Assembly: GCA_035946615.1 (NCBI GenBank)
Contig: DASYZB010000034.1
Span: 1-64,000, forward strand
Length of the DNA: 64,000 nt
Reading direction: 5' to 3'
From: Verrucomicrobiia bacterium
Lineage (GTDB): Bacteria > Verrucomicrobiota > Verrucomicrobiia > Limisphaerales > UBA8199
A model generated the notes under the pieces. That model had not been told where the DNA came from, did not search any database, and was given only the letters and a program-made list of their open reading frames with translations. A program made the translations under genes and the position numbers. Numbering within the stretch: position 1 is the first letter of the stretch; every line of letters begins with the position of its first letter. Positions 1 through 9,881 of this stretch are shown piece after piece.

Positions 1-1550
1 TCCTGGCCCAACTCGGACGCCATGAGCCGCGCCACGGCTGGGGCCATTGCGATTGCCGCCCGGGCATTCAGGAATAATGCGCGGGTGCGTCGCGCCAGCA
101 CATCGTCGAGGGTGCGGGCCATTTCCTCGCGCGCCGCCCACCCCACCTGCGCCCCGTTAATGGCCAGGGCCGCATGCAACGGTTGGGCCAGGGCGGGGTC
201 GGCTTGCATGAGGCTCCGAATCGCCGCGGCGTCCGAGCCATAAACCCCCAGCGCGTCCCGGGTGTCCGGGTGAAATCCATGAATGCGCAAATCGCGAGTA
301 GTGCATGGCCGCTCGGGCAGGCGCCCCAGGACGACCGCATGATCCACGGCGTCCTGGGCCATTTTTCGATAGGTGGTCCACTTGCCTCCCAGGATGGTGA
401 GCAGGCCGGAGCTGGAAATGGCGATGGTGTGGTCGCGCGAGAGGCTCGCCGTGTTTCTGGCCCAGCCCTCTCCCTCTCCCCTTCCCAAGGCGAGGGGGCC
501 GGGGGGAGGCGTCCTTCTCCCGCCTCCTGCGCTGACCAGTGGCCGGATGCCGGTAAAGACACTCAGGATGTCCTCGGTCCGCGGGCGTTTGGCCAGGTAA
601 TCGCTCGCCGTCTCGAGGATAAACTCGATTTCTCCCGGTTGCGGCCGCGGTTCGATGGCGATGTTGGAGATAGGAGTATCGGTGGTGCCCACCAGGGCGT
701 GGCCATGCCAGGGAATGGCAAACATCACACGCCCATCGCGGGTGTGGGGGACCATGATGGCGGTGTCACCGGGCAGAAAGGAGGAGTCGAGCACCAGGTG
801 AACGCCCTGGCTGGGGGCCAGCATGGGCTCGGCCCGCGGGTCATCGAGCCGGCGCACCCCGTCTGAGAACGGCCCGGTCGCATTGACAACGCAGCGCGCC
901 GCCACGGCGTGTTCCTGGCCGCTTTCCTGGTCGCGGAAGCGCAGGCCCTCGACCAGCCCGTCGCGGTCTTTGAGCAAGGCGAGGACGGGTGCGTAATTCA
1001 ACAGGGGCGCGCCCAGGCCGGCAGCGGTTTGGGCCAGGTTGATGAGCAGGCGCGAGTCGTCAAACTGGCCGTCGCGGTAGAGAACGCCGCCGCGCAGGCC
1101 GTCCCGGTCGAGGGTGGGGATGCGCTCGAGGACCTCGTCCGGGGAGAGCAAGCGCGAGCGGCCAAAGCCGTATTGGCCGGCCAGCATGTCGTAGATTTTG
1201 AGGCCAAGGCCGTAGAACGGGGCTTCCCACCATTGGTAATTAGGCACGACAAAGGAAAGGTCGTGGACAAGGTGCGGCGCGTTTTGGAAGAGGATGCCCC
1301 GTTCTTTGAGCGCCTCCATCACCAGCGAAAGGTTCCCCTGCTGGAGGTAGCGCACCCCGCCATGAACCAGCTTGGTCGAGCGGCTCGATGTGCCTTTGCC
1401 AAAATCGCTCTGCTCGACCAGCATGACCCGGTAACCCCGCGCCGCGGCGTCCAAGGCAATGCCCACGCCCGTGGCGCCCCCGCCGATGACCGCCAGGTCC
1501 CAGGGGGCGGTGCTGCCGATGATTTGCCTCAGGGTGTCTTGTCGATTCAT
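1..1550 (-). CDS. glpD: Aerobic glycerol-3-phosphate dehydrogenase, C-terminus beyond window
   Basis: FAD-dependent oxidation of glycerol-3-phosphate to dihydroxyacetone phosphate at the membrane, feeding electrons to quinone. The N-terminus has a dinucleotide-binding motif ([19 protein letters not shown]), then the GlpD signatures [28 protein letters not shown] and [18 protein letters not shown]. The start ATG overlaps the glpK stop as ATGA, so the two are translationally coupled. The frame is open to base 1, so the gene is partial at its 3' end. Oddity: between IRPLV and [10 protein letters not shown] there is a Gly/Pro/Arg-rich stretch of about 18 extra residues encoded by a palindromic repeat, absent from ordinary GlpD and still in frame. 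Function is firm; the effect of the insert is unknown. Confidence 0.93.
   Translation of the reverse strand, partial: MNRQDTLRQIIGSTAPWDLAVIGGGATGVGIALDAAARGYRVMLVEQSDFGKGTSSRSTKLVHGGVRYLQQGNLSLVMEALKERGILFQNAPHLVHDLSFVVPNYQWWEAPFYGLGLKIYDMLAGQYGFGRSRLLSPDEVLERIPTLDRDGLRGGVLYRDGQFDDSRLLINLAQTAAGLGAPLLNYAPVLALLKDRDGLVEGLRFRDQESGQEHAVAARCVVNATGPFSDGVRRLDDPRAEPMLAPSQGVHLVLDSSFLPGDTAIMVPHTRDGRVMFAIPWHGHALVGTTDTPISNIAIEPRPQPGEIEFILETASDYLAKRPRTEDILSVFTGIRPLVSAGGGRRTPPPGPLALGRGEGEGWARNTASLSRDHTIAISSSGLLTILGGKWTTYRKMAQDAVDHAVVLGRLPERPCTTRDLRIHGFHPDTRDALGVYGSDAAAIRSLMQADPALAQPLHAALAINGAQVGWAAREEMARTLDDVLARRTRALFLNARAAIAMAPAVARLMASELGQ
467..515. repeat. Palindromic GC-rich element inside glpD
   Basis: The plus strand shows a CCCTCTCCCCTT-type arm followed by a G-rich arm (GAGGGGGCCGGGGGGAGG). 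It matches the elements at 3127-3154, 13670-13696 and 43438-43464. It lies within an open reading frame and keeps glpD in frame. Confidence 0.8.
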
Positions 1551-3052
1551 GAGCCGCTCGACGCCCGTTCTTCCCAGTCGCGCGAGCGCTTGAGCGCCTC
1601 ACCCCAACGGCTCCGGCGGTGGGCCGCTTCATCCCGGCTCATTCGCGGCTCGAACACGCGCTCGGTTTGCCAGGTCTTTTGGACTTCTCCCCGGTCCTTC
1701 CAGAAGCCGGCCGCCAGGCCCGCCAGGTAAGCCGCCCCCAAAGCCGTGGTTTCCACTACCTTGGGGCGCGCGACGGGCACCCCCAGGAGGTCCGCCTGGA
1801 ATTGCATCAGCAGGTTATTGGCCGAGGCGCCGCCATCGACCCGCAGTTCATCCAGGGCGATTTGGGAATCCTCTTTCATCACATCCAGGACGTCGGCCAC
1901 TTGAAAGGCAATCCCTTCCAGAGCGGCCCGCGCTAGGTGCGCGCCGGTCGTCCCTCTGGTCAGGCCCGAGATTGACCCTCGCGCGTATTGGTCCCAATGC
2001 GGCGCCCCCAACCCGGCGAACGCTGGCACCAGGTACACCCCCCCGGAATCCGGGACGCTCGCGGCCAGGGGCTCCACCTCGCCCGATGAATGGATTAATC
2101 CCAGGCCGTCCCGCAGCCACTGGACGACCGCCCCCCCAATGAACACGCTGCCTTCCAATGCGTATTCCGTTTTGGAGCCGCATCTCCACGCAACCGTGGT
2201 CAGAAGTTGATGCCGCGACGGCGTTGGCTCGAAGCCGATGTTCATCAGCATAAAACAGCCCGTGCCATAGGTGTTTTTGGCCAGTCCATGGCTGAAGCAG
2301 TTCTGTCCGAACAGTGCCGCCTGCTGATCGCCCGCAATGCCCCCTATGGGGACCGCAGCGCCGAGCAAATCCGCCGCTGTTCGCCCGTACATCTCGCTCG
2401 AAGAACGCACTTCGGGCAACAGGCCGCGCGGCACATCGAGGGCCTTCAACAGTTCCTCGTCCCATGCGCCGGTGTGGATATTGAAGAGCATCGTGCGCGA
2501 GGCATTGCTCGCATCGGTAATGTGCTGCTCCCCTCCGGTCAGTTTCCACACCAGCCAGGTATCGACGGTCCCAAAGGCCAGCTCCCCTCGCTCCGCCCAT
2601 TGCCGCGCGCCGGGGACGTTGTCCAGCAGCCAGCGCGCCTTGCTCCCCGAAAAATAGGCGTCTATCACCAGACCGGTCTTGCTCCGGACCAGGTCCGCTG
2701 CCCCGGACCGCTTTAGTTCATCGCAAAAGCCCGCCGTGCGCCGGTCTTGCCAGACAATGGCGTTGTGAATGGGCTGGCCGGTGCGGCGCTCCCAGATAAG
2801 GGCCGTCTCGCGTTGGTTGGTAATGCCCACCGCGGCGATGTCCCCCGCGCTCAAGCCCGCCTTGGCCAGGGCCGCGCGGGCCACAGCCAGTTGCGAGTCC
2901 CAAATGGCGTTGGGGTCGTGCTCCACCCAGCCGGATTGCGGAAAGTGCTGCGGAAATTCCTTTTGCGCCGAGGCCCGTATTGCCCCCTGGTGATCGAAGA
3001 TAAGCGCCCTCGAGCTGGTTGTGCCCTGGTCCAGTGAAAGAATAAACTCCAT
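1547..3052 (-). CDS. glpK: Glycerol kinase
   Basis: ATP-dependent phosphorylation of glycerol to glycerol-3-phosphate in the cytoplasm. The 501-residue length is typical of FGGY kinases. Visible signatures are [16 protein letters not shown] at the N-terminus (phosphate-1 loop), [35 protein letters not shown], the C-terminal-domain motif [19 protein letters not shown], and [18 protein letters not shown] near the C-terminus (adenosine site). The start at 3052 gives the family's usual [12 protein letters not shown] beginning; an upstream in-frame TTG-type extension to 3136 reads through intergenic repeat DNA and is unlikely. First gene of a glpK-glpD pair with a 4-nt ATGA overlap. No glpF or regulator is visible upstream. 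Confidence 0.96.
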   Translation of the reverse strand: MEFILSLDQGTTSSRALIFDHQGAIRASAQKEFPQHFPQSGWVEHDPNAIWDSQLAVARAALAKAGLSAGDIAAVGITNQRETALIWERRTGQPIHNAIVWQDRRTAGFCDELKRSGAADLVRSKTGLVIDAYFSGSKARWLLDNVPGARQWAERGELAFGTVDTWLVWKLTGGEQHITDASNASRTMLFNIHTGAWDEELLKALDVPRGLLPEVRSSSEMYGRTAADLLGAAVPIGGIAGDQQAALFGQNCFSHGLAKNTYGTGCFMLMNIGFEPTPSRHQLLTTVAWRCGSKTEYALEGSVFIGGAVVQWLRDGLGLIHSSGEVEPLAASVPDSGGVYLVPAFAGLGAPHWDQYARGSISGLTRGTTGAHLARAALEGIAFQVADVLDVMKEDSQIALDELRVDGGASANNLLMQFQADLLGVPVARPKVVETTALGAAYLAGLAAGFWKDRGEVQKTWQTERVFEPRMSRDEAAHRRSRWGEALKRSRDWEERASSGS

Positions 3053-3115
3053 AGGTCGCTCTGCTCTTCGGGGGCTTGCTTTCGCGTCCGTTACATGAAT
3101 TACTTCTCTAATCTG

Positions 3116-3173
3116 CCCTTGCCTCTCCCTCTCCACTTCCGAAGCCGCGAGGGGCCGGGGCGCGGGGGCCCCC
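3116..3173. repeat. Degenerate copy of the palindromic GC-rich element
   Basis: A CCCTCTCCACTTCC arm followed by a GAGGGGCCGGGG arm, the same architecture as the copies at 472, 13670 and 43438. It lies between glpK and a small gene on the same strand. The rest of 3053-3237 shows no gene. Confidence 0.65.
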
Positions 3174-3237
3174 TATGTGTTGGCCTTCCCGCCGTCCCCG
3201 CGGTAACCTGTCTCAGGCCCCCATCCACATCCCGCTT

Positions 3238-3516
3238 TCAAGGCTTGCTCTCCCCCGGACCCTCTCCCGCGCGCAATCCCACCGACTGCGCAATGTCGTC
3301 GAGTTCCTCCCGCGTGACCTCTTCAAGCTGCTTGCCTCTTGCCGCCAGCTTCTCGTTTATCTTTGCCACCTTCTCCGTCATCGCGTCGTGGGTCTGCTCA
3401 CTGCCGCCTGCCAGCAGAAAATTGGGACCCGTCGTGAGCCGTTTATGCCCATCTGAATCCAGGCCAAGCCCAACCATCACTGCCTTGCGCCTGCGATTCT
3501 TGCTCGAATTCGCCAT
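3238..3516 (-). CDS. Small conserved-looking protein, unknown function
   Basis: 92 residues beginning MANSSKNRRRKAVMVGLGLD. It contains a predicted helical, charged C-terminal half (KVAKINEKLAARGKQLEEVTREE) and no signal peptide or membrane segment. I do not recognise the family. The start at 3516 is chosen over a longer in-frame start at 3729 because the longer version would cover the start of the divergent PEP-CTERM gene and has a non-protein-like composition; an AGGA lies about 10 nt upstream. The tail has features of a coding sequence (balanced charge, no repeats), so I think it is real, but it could be spurious. Confidence 0.55.
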   Translation of the reverse strand: MANSSKNRRRKAVMVGLGLDSDGHKRLTTGPNFLLAGGSEQTHDAMTEKVAKINEKLAARGKQLEEVTREELDDIAQSVGLRAGEGPGESKP

Positions 3517-3670
3517 GCGCGAAATCCTAAAGCCCACGCCCCCCTTCGTCAATCCGCCAGAAACCGCCCCGGCAACCCACAAAGTCCCACTACATCTCTT
3601 TACAAAAGACTTGCCTTCCCGTCCCATTTCGCCTAAACATTCCACCCCAGAAGGGAAATTTAGTTTATCT

Positions 3671-4447
3671 ATGAAAAAACAATTCACATCCTGCGTGGCA
3701 GCTCTCACCTCCATCCTCCTCACCCACACCGCGGCCCTGGCCGCCGTTACCTACTACGGCAACCTCTACGATGGCAATGGGGGCGGCGACGTTGTCAGCG
3801 GCGGCACCCTCACCCTCAGCGACAACTCCACTCGCGTCTCCGCTGTCCTCAACAAAACCTCGCTCACCTTCAACTACAACGTCGTCCTCTATATCGATTC
3901 CCTCCCCGGCGGCTTTGCCAATACCTCCTCCTTTGCCGACTCCCAATCCCCCGCCCGCTCCGCCATCTCCATGTGCAGCAACTTCGGCTCACGCTCCTCC
4001 GCCCTCTTCGCCCCGGGCTTCCTCGCCGATTACGCCATCGCCCTCAGCCCCTATGATGGTCGCGGTGAACTCTACAAACTCGCCGCCGGCGGCCCCGGCT
4101 CCCTCCAACTCGTCGGCTCCGTCAACTTCAACCCACAATGGGACACCGGCAGCGCCCGCTACACGTTCAACTTCTATTGGTCTGACATCGGCCAGCAGCC
4201 CGCCTCCGGCAACGGCTTCCGTTTCCAGTCGGCCTACATAACCGACCAAGGACGCACTACCTTCGAAAGCTATGAATCAATCTCCGGCACCGCCGGATAC
4301 GGCAACACGCTCGTGTTTAACAATTACAACGTATATGGCATCGAACCGGTCCCCGAGCCCTCGAACGCGGCGCTGTTGGTCTTTGGGGGGATAGTTGCCG
4401 GCGCCGGCACCCTTTCGAGGCTGGCACAGTGGAAACGCGGGGCGTAG
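3671..4447 (+). CDS. PEP-CTERM exported protein
   Basis: 258 residues. An N-terminal signal peptide (MKKQFTSCVAALTSILLTHT, then AALA) is followed by a beta-rich, Ser/Thr/Gly-rich body. The C-terminus is a PEP-CTERM sorting tail: VPEPSNAALLVFGGIVAGAG, then a basic end (QWKRGA). Such tails are processed by exosortase during export and surface anchoring (family knowledge). No exosortase gene is visible here. The ATG at 3671 begins the signal peptide; longer in-frame starts run through the intergenic repeat. The sense strand is very C-rich compared with neighbours. Function beyond being an exported surface protein cannot be told. Confidence 0.85.
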   Translation: MKKQFTSCVAALTSILLTHTAALAAVTYYGNLYDGNGGGDVVSGGTLTLSDNSTRVSAVLNKTSLTFNYNVVLYIDSLPGGFANTSSFADSQSPARSAISMCSNFGSRSSALFAPGFLADYAIALSPYDGRGELYKLAAGGPGSLQLVGSVNFNPQWDTGSARYTFNFYWSDIGQQPASGNGFRFQSAYITDQGRTTFESYESISGTAGYGNTLVFNNYNVYGIEPVPEPSNAALLVFGGIVAGAGTLSRLAQWKRGA

Positions 4448-7221
4448 GCATTTATTTGAACGCTTATCGAGAGCGGCCAAGCGCCAGGCATTGGTTGCCG
4501 CGACTCGGGGGCTGGGCCTGCGGGGCAACATTTGTCGTTGCAGCGCGAATGACCAGTTTGGCAGCGACATTGGTAGTGACGAATACCCATGACGCTGGGC
4601 CAGGCTCGCTGCGGCAAGCAATTCTGGATGCCAATGCTACCAGTGGACCCAACAGCATTGTCTTCAGTATCGCCGGGCGAGGTGTGCAAACCATTTGCCC
4701 GGCATCATCTCTGCCCGCGCTGTCGTCTGCGATAGTGCTCGATGGCATGACTCAGCCCGGATCGAGTCGCGGCTTGCTCATCGAGTTGAATGGCGCATTG
4801 GCCGGTAATTGTCCCGGTCTGCGGCTTAGCGCCGGCACCTGCACTATTCGAGGGTTGGTAATCAACGGATTCTCCGGAGGGGGGATACACGTTGCGGCCT
4901 GCGGGAACAATGTCATCCAGGGGAATTACATTGGGACTGCGGCCTCTGGAACCACCAGCAAAAGCAACGGGCTGGAAGGCATTTGGCTCGATAATTCCTC
5001 GGACAATCTCATCGGCGGAACCAACAGCGCCCAAGGCAATCTCATTTCGGGCAACCGCGATGCGGGAATCTACCTGCTCAACGGCAGCGGAAACTGCGTG
5101 CAGGGCAATTGGGTCGGGACAACATGGGGCGGTGCAGGGCCATTGGCAAACGCGAATAACGGCATTGTGATTTATAACTCGGCAAGCAACTGCATTGGTG
5201 GACCCGCCGCCGGGGCTGGGAACACCATCGCGGGCAACCGGGGCAGTGGAGTTTACCTGATAGGAGCCGGAGCGGCGGGAAATAGGGTGCAGGGGAATAA
5301 GATCGGCATGACTGCCAATTCTGGCTTTCCTGCGGCCAATTCGGCTGACGGAATCACCATTTTCCAGGCAGTGAGCAATCTGGTCGGCGGCACCCATTCA
5401 GGCGAAGGGAACCTGATTTCAGGAAACGGCCAGGCTGGCATCCTTCTGTTCGGTAGCAACGCGAACATTATCCAAGGCAACTTTATCGGAACCGATTCGA
5501 CAGGCAAAACTCCAGTGCCGAACAATTTTGCCGGAATTTCAACTCTGGAAGCAGCGGGCAACCAGATAGGCGGCGCCGAACCCGGCGCCCGGAATGTCAT
5601 CTCCGGGAACCGGCAGGACGGAATCTTTTTCGCCACAAACAGTGCTGGGAATGTCGTTGCGGGCAATTTCATCGGGGTTGATGTGACCGGGACCAACGCG
5701 GTGCCGAATCTGTATAATGGCGTCACGTTCGCCGCGGCTGGCTCGAACGACCTTGGCGGAGCAGCCCCCGGCCTGGGCAACCTAATTTCCGGCAATGCAA
5801 ATTACGGCGTCCAACTTCTTGCCGACGACAAAGGCGAGACGGTCCAAGGCAACTTTATTGGGACGGATTGGAGCGGGCTTCGGCGGGTTTCCAACGGCCT
5901 CTGCGGCATCCGCCTGGAATCGTCTGACAATTTGATCGGTGGGGATGCCGCGCAAGCCGGAAACATTATCTCGGGCAACGGCCAGGACGGAGTCATTTTG
6001 ATCGGTCGAGGGGCCACCCACAACCGGCTCGATGGAAATTGGATTGGCGCCGCCGCCGATGGGGCAAGCCCGCTGGGCAATGGGCGGGCCGGAATTGGCA
6101 TTTCGGGTGCGCCTGGGAATCTTATTGGTGGGACTAGCCCTGGCGCGGGCAATCTGGTTTCAGCCAATCATGATGCGGGGATTTACCTGATTGGCAGTGA
6201 TGCCGTGGGCAATGAGCTGCAAGGAAACCGAATCGGGACCGATGCCACAGGAGGAATGGCTCTGGGTAACGCGCTCGAGGGCATTTATGCTGAAGGCGTA
6301 TCGAAGACGATTATCGGCGGAGCTTCAATCGGGGACGGCAATGTCATCTCGGCCAACCATACTCGTGGCATTTATTTGGTCAACGCGTCCTGGACCAGCA
6401 TCCAAGGAAATTTCATCGGGACAACAATCGATGGAACTGCTGGCTTAGGCAATGCCTTCCATAATGTCGAAATTGAATCCGGCTCGAGCAACAACCTCAT
6501 CGGTGGCGCGGCGGAGGCGGGCAATTGGATAGCATTCGCCCAAGGCATCTTTGCCGGGTTGCGAATTCGCAACGGCAGCGCCAATAACCGGATCAGTGCT
6601 AATTATATCTTCGACAATGGCGGTTTGGGAATTGACCTCGGACCGGCAGGGATAAACGCCAATGACCCTTGTGATCTCGATAACGGGGCCAACCAACTAC
6701 AGAATTTCCCCCTTTTGTCGGGAGCTGTGGCCGATCGAGTCACTGTCGTGCGCGGCACTCTCAATAGCACGCCCAATCGTGCTTTGCTCATCGAGTTTTA
6801 CGCCAGTGAGACTTGCGATGGCTTAGGGAACGGAGAAGGCCAAGTCTATCTGGGAGATGCGATGGTGCTTACAGACCAAAATTGCGCAGCCAGTTTTGTC
6901 GTGCCCTTGTCTGCTCAAGTTCCCATTGGTTACATGCTAACGGCAACGGCAACCGACCTGGACGGGAATACATCCGAGTTCTCCCCTTGCATCCGCGTCG
7001 AGCCGATGCCCAGCCTGGAGCTGGCCTTGTTAGACGATGGCCGCGTGCGCCTGGCCTGGACCAATACCGCCAGGGACTTTCAACTCATGAAGGCCACCAG
7101 CCTCGCCCCTCCCATTGAATGGCTCAGCGTCACTAACTCCCGGTCCGACACCGTCGGCCAATTCATCCTGGTGTTGCCGCTGCAGCCCAACAATTGCTTT
7201 TACACGCTGGATTTTAAGTAA
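4429..7221 (+). CDS. Right-handed beta-helix repeat protein, exported
   Basis: About 930 residues from a GTG at 4429, overlapping the previous gene by 19 nt. A later ATG at 4549 is also possible, but the stretch WACGATFVVAARMTSLAA looks like a signal-peptide core and favours an upstream start. The opening domain has TNTHDAGPGSLRQAILDAN, a common start of bacterial beta-helix surface proteins. The body holds about ten repeats of roughly 61-66 residues with the pattern N-x-I-GG...GN-x-IS-GN...GI-x-L...N-x-x-QGN-x-IGT, typical of parallel beta-helices. The final 65 residues (VRLAWTNTARDFQLMKATSL onward) form a separate small beta domain common at the C-termini of verrucomicrobial exported proteins. 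Probably a surface adhesin or glycan-binding/lyase fold; no catalytic residues are assignable. Confidence 0.8.
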   Translation: METRGVGIYLNAYRERPSARHWLPRLGGWACGATFVVAARMTSLAATLVVTNTHDAGPGSLRQAILDANATSGPNSIVFSIAGRGVQTICPASSLPALSSAIVLDGMTQPGSSRGLLIELNGALAGNCPGLRLSAGTCTIRGLVINGFSGGGIHVAACGNNVIQGNYIGTAASGTTSKSNGLEGIWLDNSSDNLIGGTNSAQGNLISGNRDAGIYLLNGSGNCVQGNWVGTTWGGAGPLANANNGIVIYNSASNCIGGPAAGAGNTIAGNRGSGVYLIGAGAAGNRVQGNKIGMTANSGFPAANSADGITIFQAVSNLVGGTHSGEGNLISGNGQAGILLFGSNANIIQGNFIGTDSTGKTPVPNNFAGISTLEAAGNQIGGAEPGARNVISGNRQDGIFFATNSAGNVVAGNFIGVDVTGTNAVPNLYNGVTFAAAGSNDLGGAAPGLGNLISGNANYGVQLLADDKGETVQGNFIGTDWSGLRRVSNGLCGIRLESSDNLIGGDAAQAGNIISGNGQDGVILIGRGATHNRLDGNWIGAAADGASPLGNGRAGIGISGAPGNLIGGTSPGAGNLVSANHDAGIYLIGSDAVGNELQGNRIGTDATGGMALGNALEGIYAEGVSKTIIGGASIGDGNVISANHTRGIYLVNASWTSIQGNFIGTTIDGTAGLGNAFHNVEIESGSSNNLIGGAAEAGNWIAFAQGIFAGLRIRNGSANNRISANYIFDNGGLGIDLGPAGINANDPCDLDNGANQLQNFPLLSGAVADRVTVVRGTLNSTPNRALLIEFYASETCDGLGNGEGQVYLGDAMVLTDQNCAASFVVPLSAQVPIGYMLTATATDLDGNTSEFSPCIRVEPMPSLELALLDDGRVRLAWTNTARDFQLMKATSLAPPIEWLSVTNSRSDTVGQFILVLPLQPNNCFYTLDFK

Positions 7222-7892
7222 CCTACGACAATTCTAGATCGAGCCAGCAGAACAAGACCGCCCAAAGCAACCCATGCGAATGTGCCAGGCTCCGGGACCG
7301 GGCTCGCTTCAAACCTGGCCGCGAAATTCATCGGCATTGTATTCGTTTTCAATTCCCAAACGTTGCCACTGAGTTCCCAATAATCTGGATAAGCCTGCCC
7401 GGAAGCCGGGGGCGAATACAGGTCCACACCGGCGGCATCTCCGGCGCCAAACCCCTGGAACTGCACGCTCCAGGTCATATCTGAGACGACCGGCAAAAAA
7501 ATGCCGCCGCCGTTCGGGTCCTGGCTGAGATCAAATACCAGGGTGTTGCGCGAAGTCGGTTGACCGATGGAAACCCAATCGCTGTCGTAAAAGAGAGTGC
7601 CCGGGGCATGATAACCGCTCACCAGAGCGCCATCGTTTTGATAAAAGCGCACTCTGGCCTCGACGGGCGCCGCAAACGAACCGTTGCGGGCGGTCCCCCA
7701 AAATTCAAAAGAGAAGTTTGTCAGGAATCTGGCGGAACCCGATAAGAGAATTTCATCACCCACTTCGATCATGCCCGGGTCGAAACGGGTTTCCAAGTCA
7801 CTCTTGCTGTTGTCATAGATTACATCTGCCCGCAGACTAACAGCAAACGCGAGTACACCTAGCGCGAGGCAACGGAATATTGAAGTTTTCAT
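7200..7892 (-). CDS. PEP-CTERM exported protein
   Basis: 230 residues with signal peptide MKTSIFRCLALGVLAFAVSL. The body resembles choice-of-anchor beta-sandwich proteins (GTLFYDSDWVSIGQPTSRN). The C-terminal sorting signal is VPEPGTFAWVALGGLVLLAR, then a basic tail. Convergent with the beta-helix gene, overlapping it by 22 nt at the 3' ends. Two PEP-CTERM proteins flanking a beta-helix protein suggest a surface-protein locus. The precise role is unknown. Confidence 0.85.
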   Translation of the reverse strand: MKTSIFRCLALGVLAFAVSLRADVIYDNSKSDLETRFDPGMIEVGDEILLSGSARFLTNFSFEFWGTARNGSFAAPVEARVRFYQNDGALVSGYHAPGTLFYDSDWVSIGQPTSRNTLVFDLSQDPNGGGIFLPVVSDMTWSVQFQGFGAGDAAGVDLYSPPASGQAYPDYWELSGNVWELKTNTMPMNFAARFEASPVPEPGTFAWVALGGLVLLARSRIVVGYLKSSV

Positions 7893-8030
7893 TGCAAAGT
7901 TTTCCCTTCGTCTGAGACCGACTCCGATTGGAGCTGAGCATAAATAGTGAACTTACAAAGTCAATGAGCTTTTTTGCGATTGACTTCTCGCTATATCTGT
8001 CACTTGAATGCTGTGGCTTTAGGGCGCGCT

Positions 8031-9719
8031 ATGAAAATCCCGATGAGGTTTATTCTGCTGGTGGTGGTTGTTGGTGCTGCGGCCATTTGGCTTTGGGCCC
8101 GGCCGATTTACCGGCAGCACAAGGAGGCGCAGGCTGTTCAGAGGGCTGAGGAATACTTCGCGAAAGGAGATTTCCAAAATGCCTCGTTGAGCGCGCGCCG
8201 AGGGCTGGGGCTGAACCGGAGGAGCATTGGGGCGTGCCGGGTGATGGGAGCGTTGGCAGAGGCGGGCGGGGGGCCTGGGTTGCTGGAGTGGCGGGGGCGG
8301 ATTGCTGAGCTTCAGCCCGATATGAGCAATAAACTCGCGCTGGCCGAGGCCGGGCTGCGCGTCCAGGGCCGGCCTTGGCCAATGGCGGGGCAGGTGCTGG
8401 AGGAACTGGCCGGGTGCGGCGCAACGAATGCGTTGTTTCAGGTTTTATCGGCAGAGTTGGCGCTCAAGAAGGGGGATGCGCAGGAGGCAGAGGCGCACTT
8501 TGAGAAGGCGAGCGAGATTGAACCCAATAACCCGCTGCACCAGTTGAATCTGGCTGCGCTGCGGCTCGAGTCGGTTGATAGCGCAAAGGCGGCGCGGGCG
8601 CGGGCAGTGCTTGAGGGGCTGAGTGGCGAGAGCCGGGTGGGGCTGCTGTCGTTGCGGTGGCTGATTGCTGATGCTCTGAGGCGCAAAGATTTGCCAAGGG
8701 CGGAACAAGTGTCACGCCGTTTGCTTGAGGAAAAGGGCGTCACCATTGCGGATAGCCTTAAGCACGTGGAAATTCTGGAGGCGTCGCAGAGCACGGAGTG
8801 GGAGGGGTACCTGCAGACGGTTGAGGAGCGGGCGGCGACCAATGCGCCAGATGTTTATAGAGTGGCCTCGTGGCTCATGAGTCGTCAGATGGCGGGGCGC
8901 GCATGGGCCTGGCTTTCGGGGCTGCCTGAGGAAGAGCAGGGGGAAGGAGCGGTGCGGTTGGCAAAGGCGGAGTGTTACCTTGCGCGAAGGGATTTCGGGG
9001 GGGCGCAGGATTTTCTGGAGGGGCAACGGTGGGGTGAGCTGGAATTTCTTCGACTCGGGTTGGGGGCAGTGGCGGCAGGTGGTGAAAAGAATTTGGTGAG
9101 CGCCCGAGCCCAGTGGGGATTGGCGCTGCGCGAGGCGGGGGCGCGGCTGGAAGGGCTGGTGAGCCTGCAGGAGCTGGCGGGGCGGTGGGCGTCAGAATCA
9201 GTGGCAGCGTCGGAGGCAAAGGAGGCTGTGCTGTGGCAAATAGCGGAGAGATTCGCAGGGCAAGGTTGGGCGTGGGGTGAGCTGGAAAGGGGATATGCGG
9301 CGCGGGGCAATACGCGAGGCCTGCACAAGTTGTATGGGGCGATGGTAAGGGGCGATCCGAAGGATGCGGTGGCGCGGAACAATTTGGCGGCGACGTCGAT
9401 GTTGCTTGGGGTGGAGAGCGTGGGTGCGTATCGGCTGGCCGGGGAGGTGTATGGGGAGCATGGTGGCGAGGCGGTGTTTGCGACGACGTATGCGTGGGGG
9501 CTGCACTTGCAGGGGCGAACCCGGGAGGCATTGGCGGTGGTGGAAGGGCTGCCGCCGGAGAGGTTGGAGGCACCCGGGGTGGCGCTTTATTACGGGTTGC
9601 TGTTGAATGCGGATGGGCAGACGAATAAAGCCGCGGCGTACCTCGAACGGGGGCGGCAGGGGAGGTTATTGCCGGAAGAAGAGGAGTTGGTGAAGGAGGC
9701 GAGGAGAAACCGCAGATGA
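8031..9719 (+). CDS. Membrane-anchored TPR-repeat protein
   Basis: 562 residues. One N-terminal transmembrane segment (MRFILLVVVVGAAAIWLWA) is followed by a helical, TPR-rich region (RAEEYFAKGDFQNASLSARR; AHFEKASEIEPNNPLHQLNL; YYGLLLNADGQTNKAAAYLE). The ATG at 8031 is preceded by AGGG about 10 nt upstream; an in-frame start at 7974 has no such site. Likely a periplasm-facing scaffold. The sense strand is strikingly G-rich (GGCGGGG runs), opposite in bias to the PEP-CTERM gene at 3671 and to dxs. No enzymatic motif is visible. Confidence 0.75.
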   Translation: MKIPMRFILLVVVVGAAAIWLWARPIYRQHKEAQAVQRAEEYFAKGDFQNASLSARRGLGLNRRSIGACRVMGALAEAGGGPGLLEWRGRIAELQPDMSNKLALAEAGLRVQGRPWPMAGQVLEELAGCGATNALFQVLSAELALKKGDAQEAEAHFEKASEIEPNNPLHQLNLAALRLESVDSAKAARARAVLEGLSGESRVGLLSLRWLIADALRRKDLPRAEQVSRRLLEEKGVTIADSLKHVEILEASQSTEWEGYLQTVEERAATNAPDVYRVASWLMSRQMAGRAWAWLSGLPEEEQGEGAVRLAKAECYLARRDFGGAQDFLEGQRWGELEFLRLGLGAVAAGGEKNLVSARAQWGLALREAGARLEGLVSLQELAGRWASESVAASEAKEAVLWQIAERFAGQGWAWGELERGYAARGNTRGLHKLYGAMVRGDPKDAVARNNLAATSMLLGVESVGAYRLAGEVYGEHGGEAVFATTYAWGLHLQGRTREALAVVEGLPPERLEAPGVALYYGLLLNADGQTNKAAAYLERGRQGRLLPEEEELVKEARRNRR

Positions 9720-9881
9720 ATTTTTTTGAACCGCGGAATACGTGGTTTTGGGCCGGATTTTTCGGTCTTGTCGAGTTGGGGGGGAGTGGACATTTTGGGC
9801 GGATGGAACCGTTGCATAGGCCGCTGAAGGATCGAGGACGAGGAGGAGGAGGCAGGAGGGGGTGAGGCATCGGCGCAGGGT

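Noticed and set aside
909-1730. Plus-strand ORFs over glpD/glpK
   Set aside because: Antisense to well-supported genes; no domain.
5000-6600. Tandem DNA repeat as a mobile element
   Set aside because: The repeats are protein-level beta-helix units with a variable DNA sequence.
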